DNA of 50,174 nt from Salinarimonas soli (GTDB taxonomy: Bacteria > Pseudomonadota > Alphaproteobacteria > Rhizobiales > Beijerinckiaceae). Below, piece after piece: positions 16,327 to 24,814 of this stretch. The stretch is from positions 1-50,174 of the forward strand of contig NZ_VUOA01000043.1 of assembly GCF_008386575.1 (NCBI RefSeq), read 5' to 3'. The notes under the pieces are model-generated. The model was not told where the DNA came from and ran no database searches. It was given only the letters and a program-made list of their open reading frames with translations. Each line of letters starts with the position of its first letter. Within the stretch, counting starts at the first letter, position 1. A program made the translations under genes and the position numbers.

Positions 16327-17487
16327 ATGGCGGCCGCTCCGCAAAACGAACAATATGACGTCCTCGGGATCGTCATCGTCTCACCCGGGGGGGAGGAGGG
16401 CCGGGGCGGCATGGGCACGGTGACCCGCCTGATGGCGGAGGGGCTCCGGCGCGACCATCCCGGTCTGCCCGTGCGGGTGATCGACCCCCGGGGGCACGGC
16501 TCAGTCGCCGCGACACCCTGGCGAACGGCGCGTGGCCTGCTCGAGCTCCGGGCGGCGGCGGGGGCCGGAGCCAACATCCTGCACCTCCAGGTCTCCGAGC
16601 GGCTGAGTTTCCTGCGGAAGGGGGCCTTTGCGCTCGCGGGCCGGGCGCTCGGCATGACGGTGGTGCTCCACCACCACGGCAGTGAATTGATCCCCTTCTA
16701 TCGGTCAGCGTCCCCCGGGGTCCAGAGGTGGGTCCGGCAGGTCGCCCGCACGGCTGACCTCAACCTCGCCCTGGGTGACCTCTGGGCCGATTTTCTCAGA
16801 GCCGAAGTGGAAGTCGCCCCGGAGAAGGTCGCGGTGCTCCGCAACGGCGTCCCGGACCTGGCGGAGGGCGTGACCCGCCCGCCGCGGGCGGACGCACCAT
16901 TCAAGATCCTGTCTGTCGCCGAATTGTCAGAGCGCAAGGGCACGACCCAACTCCTTGAAGCGGTCGCGGCGATCGCGCGCCGCGGCGTCCCAGTGGAGGC
17001 GACACTCGCCGGCGCCGGGGCCATCGCGCAGTACGCTGCACTCGCGGAGCGGCTGAGCATCTCGGACCGCACGACGTTCACTGGCTGGGTCGACAAGGAC
17101 CGCGTGAGGCAACTTTTACGCGACGCCCACGTGCTGGCCCTGCCGTCTGAACACGAGGGCCTGCCAATGGCCATCATCGAAGCGATGAGCCTGCAGGTTC
17201 CCGTGGTCGCGACCCCCGTGGGCGCCATCCCGGAGGTGTTCACGGACGGCCTCGACTGCCTCCTCGTCCCGCCGCGGGACAGTGACCAACTCGGCCACGC
17301 CCTCGAGAGGATCTTTCGCGATCCGGCGGAGGCCCGGGCGATCGCGGCTAGGGGACGTGAGACTTACGAGGCAAATTTCAAGGTCGAGGCCTTCTACGCC
17401 AATCTGTGGGCCTTCTACCAGCGCGCCCTCAGTTCCCGCCGCGCACCAGGGGCGTCGCAAGCCGCGCGCGTCGCTCCCGAGATCTAG
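16327..17487 (+). CDS. Glycosyltransferase family 4
   Basis: A 386-residue GT4 enzyme. The acceptor-side N-terminal half has VIVSPGGEEGRGGMGTVTRL near 16-35 and VLHHHGSELIPFY near 116. The donor-side half has ILSVAELSERKGTTQLLEAV near 198, FTGWVDKDRV near 245 and LALPSEHEGLPMAIIEAMSL near 277, containing the E-x7-E motif. The start follows the WecG/TagA-type stop after 2 bp, so translation is coupled. It adds one sugar of the EPS repeat; donor unknown. The final 15 residues are a low-complexity tail. Confidence 0.9.
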   Translation: MAAAPQNEQYDVLGIVIVSPGGEEGRGGMGTVTRLMAEGLRRDHPGLPVRVIDPRGHGSVAATPWRTARGLLELRAAAGAGANILHLQVSERLSFLRKGAFALAGRALGMTVVLHHHGSELIPFYRSASPGVQRWVRQVARTADLNLALGDLWADFLRAEVEVAPEKVAVLRNGVPDLAEGVTRPPRADAPFKILSVAELSERKGTTQLLEAVAAIARRGVPVEATLAGAGAIAQYAALAERLSISDRTTFTGWVDKDRVRQLLRDAHVLALPSEHEGLPMAIIEAMSLQVPVVATPVGAIPEVFTDGLDCLLVPPRDSDQLGHALERIFRDPAEARAIAARGRETYEANFKVEAFYANLWAFYQRALSSRRAPGASQAARVAPEI

Positions 17488-17658
17488 GCACGCGCCCCTC
17501 CCGAGCGCGGCCCGCGTTGCCGGATCGCGCCGGCAGGGCAGCCGCACCAAAGCCGGCGGTGCCCAGTGACCGCCAGCCGCCGTTTCCCACTCAACCCGTT
17601 CTTAAGGCCGCGCTGCCACGTTGCGGGATGCCGCTCGCGACAACAAGGCAAGGCATCT

Positions 17659-19251
17659 GTGACCGAGTTTTTTCAAGTGACTTCCAGGGCCGGGAGCGAG
17701 GGTTTCAGGTCCTCAATTCCACACGTGAGTGGGTTTCTGAGCACGCGGGGCAATCAGATCGTCGATGAATCCGGAGCGACCGTGAGGCTCACGGGCGTGA
17801 ATTGGGACGGCTTCGAAACGCCTAACATGTCACCAACCGGGCTTTGGGCCCGCAACTACCGGCACATGCTGGAGCAGATGAGGGACGCAGGCTTCAATAA
17901 CGTCCGGCTGCCTTTCTCGGGCGACATCATCTCGGCCAGCCCCCACACGTCCGGCATCAGCCTCACGCTGAACCCCGACCTGGCGGGCCTTACACCCCTC
18001 CAGATCATGGACAAAGTTATCGCTTACGCGGGCGAGATCGGCCTGCGCGTCACCCTAGACTACCACCGCCGGGAGGCCGGATACGGGGCCGAACCCGACG
18101 GCGCGTGGTCATCGGTCACCCATTCGCAAGATGAATGGATCGCAAACTGGGCGACGCTCGCCGAGCGCTACGCCGGAAACAAAACCGTCATCGGCGCCGA
18201 TCTCTTCAACGAGCCGGGCGGTGACTGGGGTACGTGGAGTACCGCGGCCGAGAAGGCGGGGGCTGCCATTCAGGCCAAGAACCCGGACTGGCTCGTATTC
18301 GTCCAGGGGAACATGGTCCACAACGGGGACTGGTATTGGATCGGCGGGAACCTGCAAGGCGCCGGCGCCGACCCGGTTCAGCTTCCTCTCGCGAACAAGG
18401 TGGTGTACGCGCCACACGATTATCCGCCGTCCGTTGTCGATGTCCCGTTCCTGCGTGGGATCGACCAGAAGACCCTTCAGGACCTCTTCCAAAAAAACTG
18501 GGGTTACATCTACGAGAAGAACATTGCTCCGGTGATGATTGGGGAGTTTGGCAGCCGCTATGAGGCCGCTGGTGACTTCCCGTGGCTTAAGACCTTCTAC
18601 AACTACATCCAGGGTGACCTCGACGGAAACGGTGTCCAAGGCGGGCGCCCCGGCGACAAAGGCATGGGGTGGACGATCTGGACCTGGGGCCCCCTCTCAG
18701 GCGACACGGGCGGCATCGTATCCAGCGACTGGTGGACCCTGAACCAAGCCAAACTCGACGACCTGCGGCCGCTCACGGGGGGGCTCCTGCCGACGAGCAG
18801 CGCGGTCGCTTCGGCGAGCGCCGCGAACAAGGTCGAGTTCACGATAACCCTCCCACAAAATTCCGTCTGGGATACGGTCTACTATTTCAAGACTGCGGAC
18901 GGGACAGCCAAAGCCGGAAGCGACTACGTGGCCAAAACTGGCGTCATCCATATTCCAAATGGGCAGAATACGGCTCACGTCAGTGTCGAGGTGATCGACG
19001 ACCACGTCCAGGAGGGCACGGAGGACTTCTATTTGGAAATCTTCGCGCCCTGGGCGCCAACGCAGGTCCTGTACCGCGCCGTGGGCAGCATCTTGGACGA
19101 CGATCAGCCGATCTTGCCGGTGTGCAATATACCACTGCCGAGCTACGCCACAGCGGGCGCCTCCGCGGCCTTGCCGCCAGACTTATTACCGCAAGGCGGC
19201 ACGCACGTGAACGACCTGAGCGCGAGCCACGGCTTGGGGTGGGTCCTTTGA
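17659..19251 (+). CDS. Glycoside hydrolase family 5 with C-terminal Calx-beta domain
   Basis: A 530-residue protein. Residues 25-370 form a GH5 (cellulase-type) barrel: LTGVNWDGFET near 45, NNVRLPFS near 80, acid/base Glu185 in LFNEPGG, APHDYP near 251, and nucleophile Glu296 in MIGEFGS. Residues about 385-483 are a Calx-beta repeat (YFKTADGTAKAGSDY, then VIDDHVQEGTEDFYLE, ending in SILDDDQ), a fold common in secreted surface proteins. No N-terminal signal peptide is visible, so type I export or another route is likely. GTG 17659 has AAGG 5 nt upstream; GTG 17566 is the longer alternative. GH5 enzymes cleave beta-1,4-glucans or mannans. Placement right after the EPS glycosyltransferases suggests action on the EPS itself. 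Confidence 0.9.
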   Translation: MTEFFQVTSRAGSEGFRSSIPHVSGFLSTRGNQIVDESGATVRLTGVNWDGFETPNMSPTGLWARNYRHMLEQMRDAGFNNVRLPFSGDIISASPHTSGISLTLNPDLAGLTPLQIMDKVIAYAGEIGLRVTLDYHRREAGYGAEPDGAWSSVTHSQDEWIANWATLAERYAGNKTVIGADLFNEPGGDWGTWSTAAEKAGAAIQAKNPDWLVFVQGNMVHNGDWYWIGGNLQGAGADPVQLPLANKVVYAPHDYPPSVVDVPFLRGIDQKTLQDLFQKNWGYIYEKNIAPVMIGEFGSRYEAAGDFPWLKTFYNYIQGDLDGNGVQGGRPGDKGMGWTIWTWGPLSGDTGGIVSSDWWTLNQAKLDDLRPLTGGLLPTSSAVASASAANKVEFTITLPQNSVWDTVYYFKTADGTAKAGSDYVAKTGVIHIPNGQNTAHVSVEVIDDHVQEGTEDFYLEIFAPWAPTQVLYRAVGSILDDDQPILPVCNIPLPSYATAGASAALPPDLLPQGGTHVNDLSASHGLGWVL

Positions 19252-19785
19252 TGGGCGCCCATAATCGTGTGCCCGTTGGCAGGCCGCACCGGGGCGCGAG
19301 CGGGCGCTGCAGGCGCACGGGACCATCGGCGTCACGGCCCCAGCACTAACGCCACCCGTGCCCGGTGCGCATCGCGGGACAATGACGTGGCCGCCCTGAT
19401 TGCCGCCCCCCGTCGAGCCGCGCGGGGGAACGGCCCATGGGAGCGTGAACACTCGAGGCACCAGCCCCGGCCACCAGGCCGGGGCTGGTGCCTCGGCAGG
19501 TTGCGCCCCAGGCGAACTGCGCCCGAATCTGCAGGCGGGTCCCGTAGCGGCGCACACGCGGCTTCGCCACCGTCACGCCAATTGGGTCACAAGCGGCCGG
19601 ATCCACCCGTGGAAGGCCCCGCTGGAAGGAACTGCTCGGTGGCGGCCGACGACGGCGGGGGACCAGGGACCCGGCTCCAGCGGGCGCATCCCCAACGCGG
19701 CCGGGCGTAAGCCCCTTGGCACTATCCCAAGACGTGAGAACGGCGATACAAGGAGGGTAGACGCCGATTCACGTGACGAGGGTTA
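19252..19785. other. Intergenic region after the GH5 gene
   Basis: This 534-bp GC-rich gap contains the hairpin at 19454-19495 and no supportable gene. Open frames on both strands are Arg/Pro/Gly-rich and unlike known families. The promoter of the downstream acyltransferase gene should lie in its last part. Confidence 0.4.
19454..19495 (+). terminator. Perfect 19-bp stem-loop downstream of the GH5 gene
   Basis: CGAGGCACCAGCCCCGGCC (19454-19472) pairs perfectly with its reverse complement at 19477-19495 around the loop ACCA. No T run follows on either strand. It lies about 200 bp after the GH5 stop. Likely uses: factor-assisted termination or protection of the mRNA 3' end. Its length and perfection are unusual for this window. 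Confidence 0.6.
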
Positions 19786-19791
19786 GTGGAG

Positions 19792-20874
19792 ATGGATTAC
19801 CGGCCGCTTGGAGCATACCGGACGCTCCTTGCCTCCCTCGTCGTCATGCAGCACGTGAACCACATCGCTCCAGTTGGCTGGACTGTGCACCACTTCGCTT
19901 CCGGCACGTTGAGTGTGCTCGCTTTTTTCAGTCTGTCCGGGTTCGTCATCACCGAAGCCGCCGAAAAGCTCTACCGGGGGCGGCCAGTCGCGTTCTTGAT
20001 CAACCGAGCGCTCCGGCTCGGGCCCCAGTATCTCCTCGCGCTCGCCGTTTCCATGCTTACAGTTTGGGCGTGCTCAACACTCGCACCCCATTATTTTCCG
20101 AGTGCCTTGATACACGGCAGTCCATCCGAGATGTTCAGTGTAACGAACGTCATCAAAAATATATTAAGCATCATACCCGGCATAAAAGCTGAGCATCCGT
20201 TCGTGCCATATGCGTGGGCCCTCCGGGTCGAGGCGATATTCTATTTTATATTAGCTGGCGGAATATTGATCAGCGCGCGGCGTCCCACCCTCGGGATCAT
20301 CGGAATATCAGGCGGATGCGCCGCGCTGTTCGGCATGTTCCTCGCGGGAAAGGCGCCGAGTATGATGCAGAACGTGCCCTATTTCGCATTCGGCGCCGTC
20401 CTCTACTGGACCATTCGAAGTCCATCGATCGGCCGGCACATGATTCTTGCGGCACTCTTCGTGCTTTCGCTCTGGACTTGCGTGACTGTGACCCTGCCTG
20501 AGACGTTCAGTCTGGCCTTCGATCCGGCCGAGAGATTGGTCCACGTGTCCCTGTTCTCCATATTGTTGTTGATGCCGTGGTGGCTCGCCTCGCTCCCGGT
20601 CAGCCCACGAGTGGCCGTCTTGGATCGCCGGATCGGCGACCTGTCCTTTCCACTTTATCTCCAACACTTCGCGGTCATCGTCGCCGTGCATGCAGCCCTG
20701 CCGGCGTCTTATTTTACCGTCGCCGTCGTGTTTGCCGCGTCCGGCGTGTTGGCGGTGATTGCCGACCGCGTGGTCGAGACCCCGTTGCGCTTGCTCCGTG
20801 ACCGGATCCGGGGGCGTGCCCTCGATGCCGCCGGGTCACCCATGCCGATGCAGCGACTGCGTTCGTCGGCATAG
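19792..20874 (+). CDS. Acyltransferase 3 family membrane protein
   Basis: A 360-residue multi-pass protein of the acyltransferase-3 family (ExoZ/OafA-like). Seen: LGAYRTLLASLVVMQHVNHI at the start, FFSLSGFVITEAAEKLYRGR near 45-64 (the family's F-x-LSGF and R-x10-R region), LRLGPQYLL near 76 and about ten hydrophobic helices. It probably adds acetyl or another acyl group to EPS sugars across the membrane. ATG 19792 is preferred because GAGGG is 9 nt upstream; the GTG at 19786 is too close. It stands alone between two long gaps. It is GC-rich like the locus, unlike the acyltransferase at 272-1312, so the two are separate acquisitions. Confidence 0.87.
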   Translation: MDYRPLGAYRTLLASLVVMQHVNHIAPVGWTVHHFASGTLSVLAFFSLSGFVITEAAEKLYRGRPVAFLINRALRLGPQYLLALAVSMLTVWACSTLAPHYFPSALIHGSPSEMFSVTNVIKNILSIIPGIKAEHPFVPYAWALRVEAIFYFILAGGILISARRPTLGIIGISGGCAALFGMFLAGKAPSMMQNVPYFAFGAVLYWTIRSPSIGRHMILAALFVLSLWTCVTVTLPETFSLAFDPAERLVHVSLFSILLLMPWWLASLPVSPRVAVLDRRIGDLSFPLYLQHFAVIVAVHAALPASYFTVAVVFAASGVLAVIADRVVETPLRLLRDRIRGRALDAAGSPMPMQRLRSSA

Positions 20875-21364
20875 CCGCGTCCGTCCCGCCCACGGTGGAG
20901 CGGCCCGGGGAGGCACCCGCCGCGAAGCGAGCACTGGCCGGGAGGGTGCTTGCCCCTGAGGGCGCGCCCGGCACCGTAAGTACGAAGTACCACCCGACGC
21001 CGCGCCCTTTACGGCGCCCCGAGCCCTCAATCCGGCCGCCCCACCGGCGCGCCTCTTCTGGATACGCGACCGGAAAGAACACGGCAGAGTTGGAGGCGCT
21101 GGCCCCGGCCCATGTTACAACGCACCGGACTCGACGCGGGAGCACACGGTGATATCAGATCCTGCAACGCGATCAGACTGACGCGTCAAACGGAGGAGCC
21201 TGATTGGGCGATCCGGCGCCGCGTCGTCGCGAGCGTGGGGCGGGGCCTCGAGCGGAGCCGCGGGGTGGTGCACGTCGAGTGACCCCAGGCGGCGTGGCAT
21301 GGGCGCGGACAAGCGCTACGCGGCAATGTGCGTCTTGTGCCGTGCAAACCATGGATAGGTGATT
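20875..21364. other. Intergenic region without recognisable gene
   Basis: This 490-bp GC-rich stretch lies between the acyltransferase and methyltransferase genes. Long open frames exist on both strands, as expected at this GC content, but they are dominated by Arg, Pro, Ala and Gly and match no family I know. No clear hairpin or repeat is seen. Confidence 0.4.
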
Positions 21365-22213
21365 ATGAGCCAGACGAACCCGCCTGATTTCCTTGCCATC
21401 AAGGAGCGGTGCGCCGGCATGCTGGAGCCGGAAGTCTACAAGATGATCTACGAGACCGCCCGATCGAGTGGGCCCGGCGATCTCGTCGAGATCGGGACGG
21501 CGCGGGGCGCCGCCACGGTGGCGCTGGCGCTCGGGATTGGGGCGAGCGCTAACCCCGACCGCAACGTCGTGACGTTCGACCTGCTCGACCCCTTGAACTA
21601 CCTTGAGGACGCCGAGCGGCATGTCGCGTCCGGGGCCGACCTGTCCGAGCGTTTCATCGCTCAAATACGGGCGAACATCGACGCCTTCGGCGTGACGGAG
21701 CGGGTTCACCTGAACTTTGGGGACGTCGCGGACACCTACCCCCGAGCCGACGTACGGGCGCCGCTCGCGGGCGTTATGGTCGATGCCGACGGCGCCCTCG
21801 ACCGCGACTTTGCGCTCCTCTACAACGACCTCGCACCCGGGGCCGTCGTCATCATCGACGATTGCGATGACGCGGCACACCTCTGGCGGTGGACCAATGG
21901 TGAAATCCGCGTTGATCTCAAGCATAAGTTGACGGCTAGCTTCATTCGCTACTTCACCAAGCTCGGCCTCTTGGAGCCCACGGCCGTCATCCGCAACACC
22001 TATTTCGGACGGAAACCATTGGCGGCGACCCAAAGCGTCGATTTCTCCAGGCTCGACATCATCGGCGTGTATCGGGAGATCGTCTTCTCGAATGTGGACC
22101 GGTCTCTCGTCCCGGTTGGCCCCGTCCATGGCGCCCGCACGGCCGCGGTGAAGGTCCTGAAGTCCCGCTTCCCGGCTCTGTACCGGACCCTCCGGAACGC
22201 CCTGCAGCGGTAG
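21365..22213 (+). CDS. Class I SAM-dependent methyltransferase (cephalosporin hydroxylase/TylF-like fold)
   Basis: A 282-residue protein with a Rossmann methyltransferase core: DLVEIGTARGAATVALALGI at about 40-59 is motif I (E-x-G-x-x-x-G), NVVTFDLLDP near 69 is the acidic loop, and GVMVDADGALDRDFALLYND near 138-157 with VVIIDDCD near 163 form the later strands. The layout (V/I-D-A/D-x followed by a L-x-P-G-x-x-x-x-I-D-D segment) resembles the class_I MTase_24/TylF-like group found in glycan loci. The predicted role is O-methylation of an EPS sugar; this is inference. ATG 21365 has AGGTGA just upstream. It converges with the GT2 gene, with only 26 bp between stops. Confidence 0.8.
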   Translation: MSQTNPPDFLAIKERCAGMLEPEVYKMIYETARSSGPGDLVEIGTARGAATVALALGIGASANPDRNVVTFDLLDPLNYLEDAERHVASGADLSERFIAQIRANIDAFGVTERVHLNFGDVADTYPRADVRAPLAGVMVDADGALDRDFALLYNDLAPGAVVIIDDCDDAAHLWRWTNGEIRVDLKHKLTASFIRYFTKLGLLEPTAVIRNTYFGRKPLAATQSVDFSRLDIIGVYREIVFSNVDRSLVPVGPVHGARTAAVKVLKSRFPALYRTLRNALQR

Positions 22214-22239
22214 GCCCGCCAGATCGCGCCCCGACCCGG

Positions 22240-23214
22240 TCACCGACTTTGGGGAGGCCCGCCGGTTGGGGGCGCGGTGGGCAGTGCCGTGGGCCCACGC
22301 CGGCGAGCGACGGCACGAAGCCGCCGCACGGCCGCGCCCGGCAGGACGCAACGGGCGAGGAGGCGGGCCAACTGCCCAGTTGAGAGCCCCCCCTCCCGGT
22401 AGGCCGACACGAACCGCGCCAGAGCCCGGGGCGGGCTCTGGCGCCACAGGAGGGGGCCGAGGCAGCGTGCCTCGAAGGCAGCCCGCGCGCGGGGCGACAG
22501 GTGCCGTCCGGCCAGAGCAATGAAACGCTGCCCGGCCTCGAGATTGTCCCGGCTGCCAAGCCGGTCCGGCCGGTCATCGTCGAACCACACTGACAGCGCC
22601 TCCGGGACCTGGAGGTAGCGCGCGCCACCCGCGACTGCCTCCATCAAGAAGAGGTGATCCTCATATTGGCGAAGCTCCTCCCGGAAAGGGGTCCGCCGCG
22701 CGTGGGCCGCCGGCAGGAGGAACGAGCTCGCCTGCGCAAAGCCCTCCTCGGCGTACAGGAAGGCCCCGATGTCGGCCCCATCGCGGGGCGATTGTTCAGG
22801 GAGCACCACCCGCACGCCGCCCGGCCGAACGACGATGGTCCATGCGACGCAAAAGACCCCGTCCGGGTCGGGGGCGGCCAACACGGCCGCGACTTGCCGC
22901 TCAAGCTTCTGGGGAAGCCAGACATCGTCTGAGTCGAGGAAGGCAACAAACCGACCACGCGCGGCGGCGATGCCCGTATTGCGCGCGGCCGAGACGCCCC
23001 GGTTCGTCCCGTGACGGATGATGGAGATCCGGGGGTCACGGAATTCCGCGATGGCCTCGTCGGGCCGGTCGGTCGAGCCATCGTCGACAATCAGGAGGTC
23101 CCAAGCGGCGTGGGTTTGATCCAGGACGGATTGGACCGCCCTCCGCAACGACGGTGCCCGATTGTACGCTGGAATGATCACCGTGACGTGGGCCGGGTCG
23201 GGTTGCAGTGCCAT
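22240..23214 (-). CDS. Glycosyltransferase family 2
   Basis: A 324-residue GT-A fold inverting glycosyltransferase. Seen: VTVIIPAYNRAPSLRRAVQS at 10-29, LLIVDDGSTDRPDE near 39 (first Asp pair), GVSAARNTGIAAARGRFVAF near 71-90 followed by LDSDDVW (the DxD metal site), and QYEDHLFLMEAV near 189 (the ED base motif). A tail of about 60 residues is basic. ATG 23214 is chosen because the family begins there and AGGAG is about 9 nt upstream; the frame is open to 23580 but that part is not family-like. It follows the exoF-like gene on the same strand after 325 bp. It adds one sugar of the repeat unit; donor unknown. Confidence 0.9.
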   Translation of the reverse strand: MALQPDPAHVTVIIPAYNRAPSLRRAVQSVLDQTHAAWDLLIVDDGSTDRPDEAIAEFRDPRISIIRHGTNRGVSAARNTGIAAARGRFVAFLDSDDVWLPQKLERQVAAVLAAPDPDGVFCVAWTIVVRPGGVRVVLPEQSPRDGADIGAFLYAEEGFAQASSFLLPAAHARRTPFREELRQYEDHLFLMEAVAGGARYLQVPEALSVWFDDDRPDRLGSRDNLEAGQRFIALAGRHLSPRARAAFEARCLGPLLWRQSPPRALARFVSAYREGGLSTGQLARLLARCVLPGAAVRRLRAVARRRGPTALPTAPPTGGPPQSR

Positions 23215-23539
23215 CGGAGGCTTCTCCTGTTGGGAGGGGCGCGGCGCCCCGTCATGCTCTGGCGGCACTCCGGCCCGCGCCGGCCTACCCCGGCGGGGCG
23301 CCCGCCCGGCCTGCCGTGACGGATGCGTGACCGGCGCGCCGCCACAGCTGACTGCCCTGCAGGCCCGCACGCTCCTGGCAGGGCGGGCGTGTCCCGCCGG
23401 GGCACTGCCCGCGGATGGAGGTCGCCCTGGTCCGGGGGGCCACCCGGCGCCAACCCATCGGGCCGGGCCACATTGGGCCAATGTATCCGCGGGCCCCCGG
23501 TCCGGCCCATTGAGCCTGACGCAGCGCGCCCTGGGGCCA
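23215..23539. other. GC-rich gap between GT2 and exoF-like genes
   Basis: This 325-bp stretch is open in several frames but contains only Pro/Arg/Gly-rich translations. I see no gene or strong hairpin. The 5' untranslated region and perhaps a promoter for the GT2 gene lie here. Confidence 0.35.
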
Positions 23540-24814
23540 TCAGCGCGACGGCTCGGCCGGCGGGCCGAGGGGGGTTTCAAGGGCCAGGGTCACTTCCACC
23601 ACGTCGCTGGGGATCAGTTCTGTGTCTTCGGTGGCCTCGATGCGGGTCCGCCCGGTCTCGGTCTTGCGGAAGACGGCGAGTTGGGGCTTGCCGCCGCTGC
23701 CGCGCACGAGCTGTGATTTCATCACGCCCGCGTAGAGGAGTTTCTCGCTTACGCCGCGTATCTTGGCCCGCAAGGTCAGGACGCGGACGTCGGCCTCTTG
23801 CAGCTCCCGCAAAAGATCCGCGCGATACTGCTCGTCGAGTTTGTCCAACTTGCGCCGTGCCTCCTCCCGTTGCTTGCTCATTTCGGAGAGTTGAGCTCCC
23901 GTCTGGAGTAGGCGGGTCGACGAGAGGAGAAACGCGCGGCGGGCCTCCGTCGTGCGGGTGGCCGACGTGATCCCCCGCTTGAGCAGGGCCTGGGTTCCCT
24001 CGGCTTCCTCCCGGTCAGCCTTGAGGCCCTCACGCTCCTGCTCCTGCTGCTCGCGGAGCAGGGTAATCTGCTCGTCGAGTTGGCCGATGAGGCGCCTCAA
24101 GTGCTGCTTATCCTGGTCAAGATTGGCTCGGCTCGTCGCCAAACGCCGCCCCGCCATCTCGATCATGCCCTGCGTGACTTTGGGCCCCAGGGGGGTCTCC
24201 TCGAACCCGGCCGTCGCGATGTCGCGCTTGCCCTGCAGATCCGCGTCGATCCGCAGCTTCTCTGCAAGCGCATTGGCGTATTCGGTCCACAGGGCTTCGT
24301 ATTCTGAGCGGAACTCAGCCGCGTCGAGGAACGGATCCTTCACGCGAAAACGGGCGACGTCGAGGCCGCCCGCGACGGCAATGGCCTGCCGGACCGTGAG
24401 GCCGGGCCGGAAGGGCTGCTCGCCCGGCTTGCTCACGTCGCCATTGACATAGACGGGCCTGTACTCAGCGACCCGGACGGCGATGTCCCCGGCCTCGATG
24501 GAGGTCGGGCGGTCCCGCCCATCGATCGACCGCGTGTAGAACACGCGCGACACCAGCCGCTCCTGCACGCGGGACCGCAGTTCAGCCAGGGTCAGGCCGG
24601 CTGCATTGAAGCTGCCCGCCGACGCGAGGTTCAATTCGCCGTCCCGGCCGATTGCGGCGCGCTGCGTAATGGGTTGAGCCCCGGCGATCACGAGCTCGAT
24701 GACGTCACCCGCTTCAAGCTTCGTCTCGGCGTAGGCGGCGGACGGCCATCCCAAGGTCGTCGCCATGACCAGGCAATGCAGCAGAACCAACAGTGGTGTG
24801 GGGCGGAGGATCAT
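23540..24814 (-). CDS. ExoF-like outer-membrane polysaccharide export protein
   Basis: A 424-residue OPX-family protein close in length and layout to ExoF of Sinorhizobium. Residues 1-29 are a signal peptide (hydrophobic core, SAAYAE cleavage region). LEAGDVIELVIAG near 33-45 begins the polysaccharide export (Poly_export) domain, and YVNGDVSKPGEQPFRPGLTV near 125-144 starts the SLBB-like part. Residues about 185-365 are rich in Glu, Arg, Lys and Leu heptads and should form long coiled coils, which may bridge the periplasm to the ExoP-like partner. No lipobox Cys is seen, unlike Wza. Its ATG overlaps the stop of the exoP-like gene by 4 bp (ATGA), so the two are cotranslated. Role: outer-membrane and periplasmic part of the export channel. 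Confidence 0.88.
   Translation of the reverse strand: MILRPTPLLVLLHCLVMATTLGWPSAAYAETKLEAGDVIELVIAGAQPITQRAAIGRDGELNLASAGSFNAAGLTLAELRSRVQERLVSRVFYTRSIDGRDRPTSIEAGDIAVRVAEYRPVYVNGDVSKPGEQPFRPGLTVRQAIAVAGGLDVARFRVKDPFLDAAEFRSEYEALWTEYANALAEKLRIDADLQGKRDIATAGFEETPLGPKVTQGMIEMAGRRLATSRANLDQDKQHLRRLIGQLDEQITLLREQQEQEREGLKADREEAEGTQALLKRGITSATRTTEARRAFLLSSTRLLQTGAQLSEMSKQREEARRKLDKLDEQYRADLLRELQEADVRVLTLRAKIRGVSEKLLYAGVMKSQLVRGSGGKPQLAVFRKTETGRTRIEATEDTELIPSDVVEVTLALETPLGPPAEPSR

Noticed and set aside
22240-23580. GT2 protein extended by 122 residues to 23580
   Set aside because: The extension is low complexity and overlaps the exoF-like gene's end; the family begins at ATG 23214.
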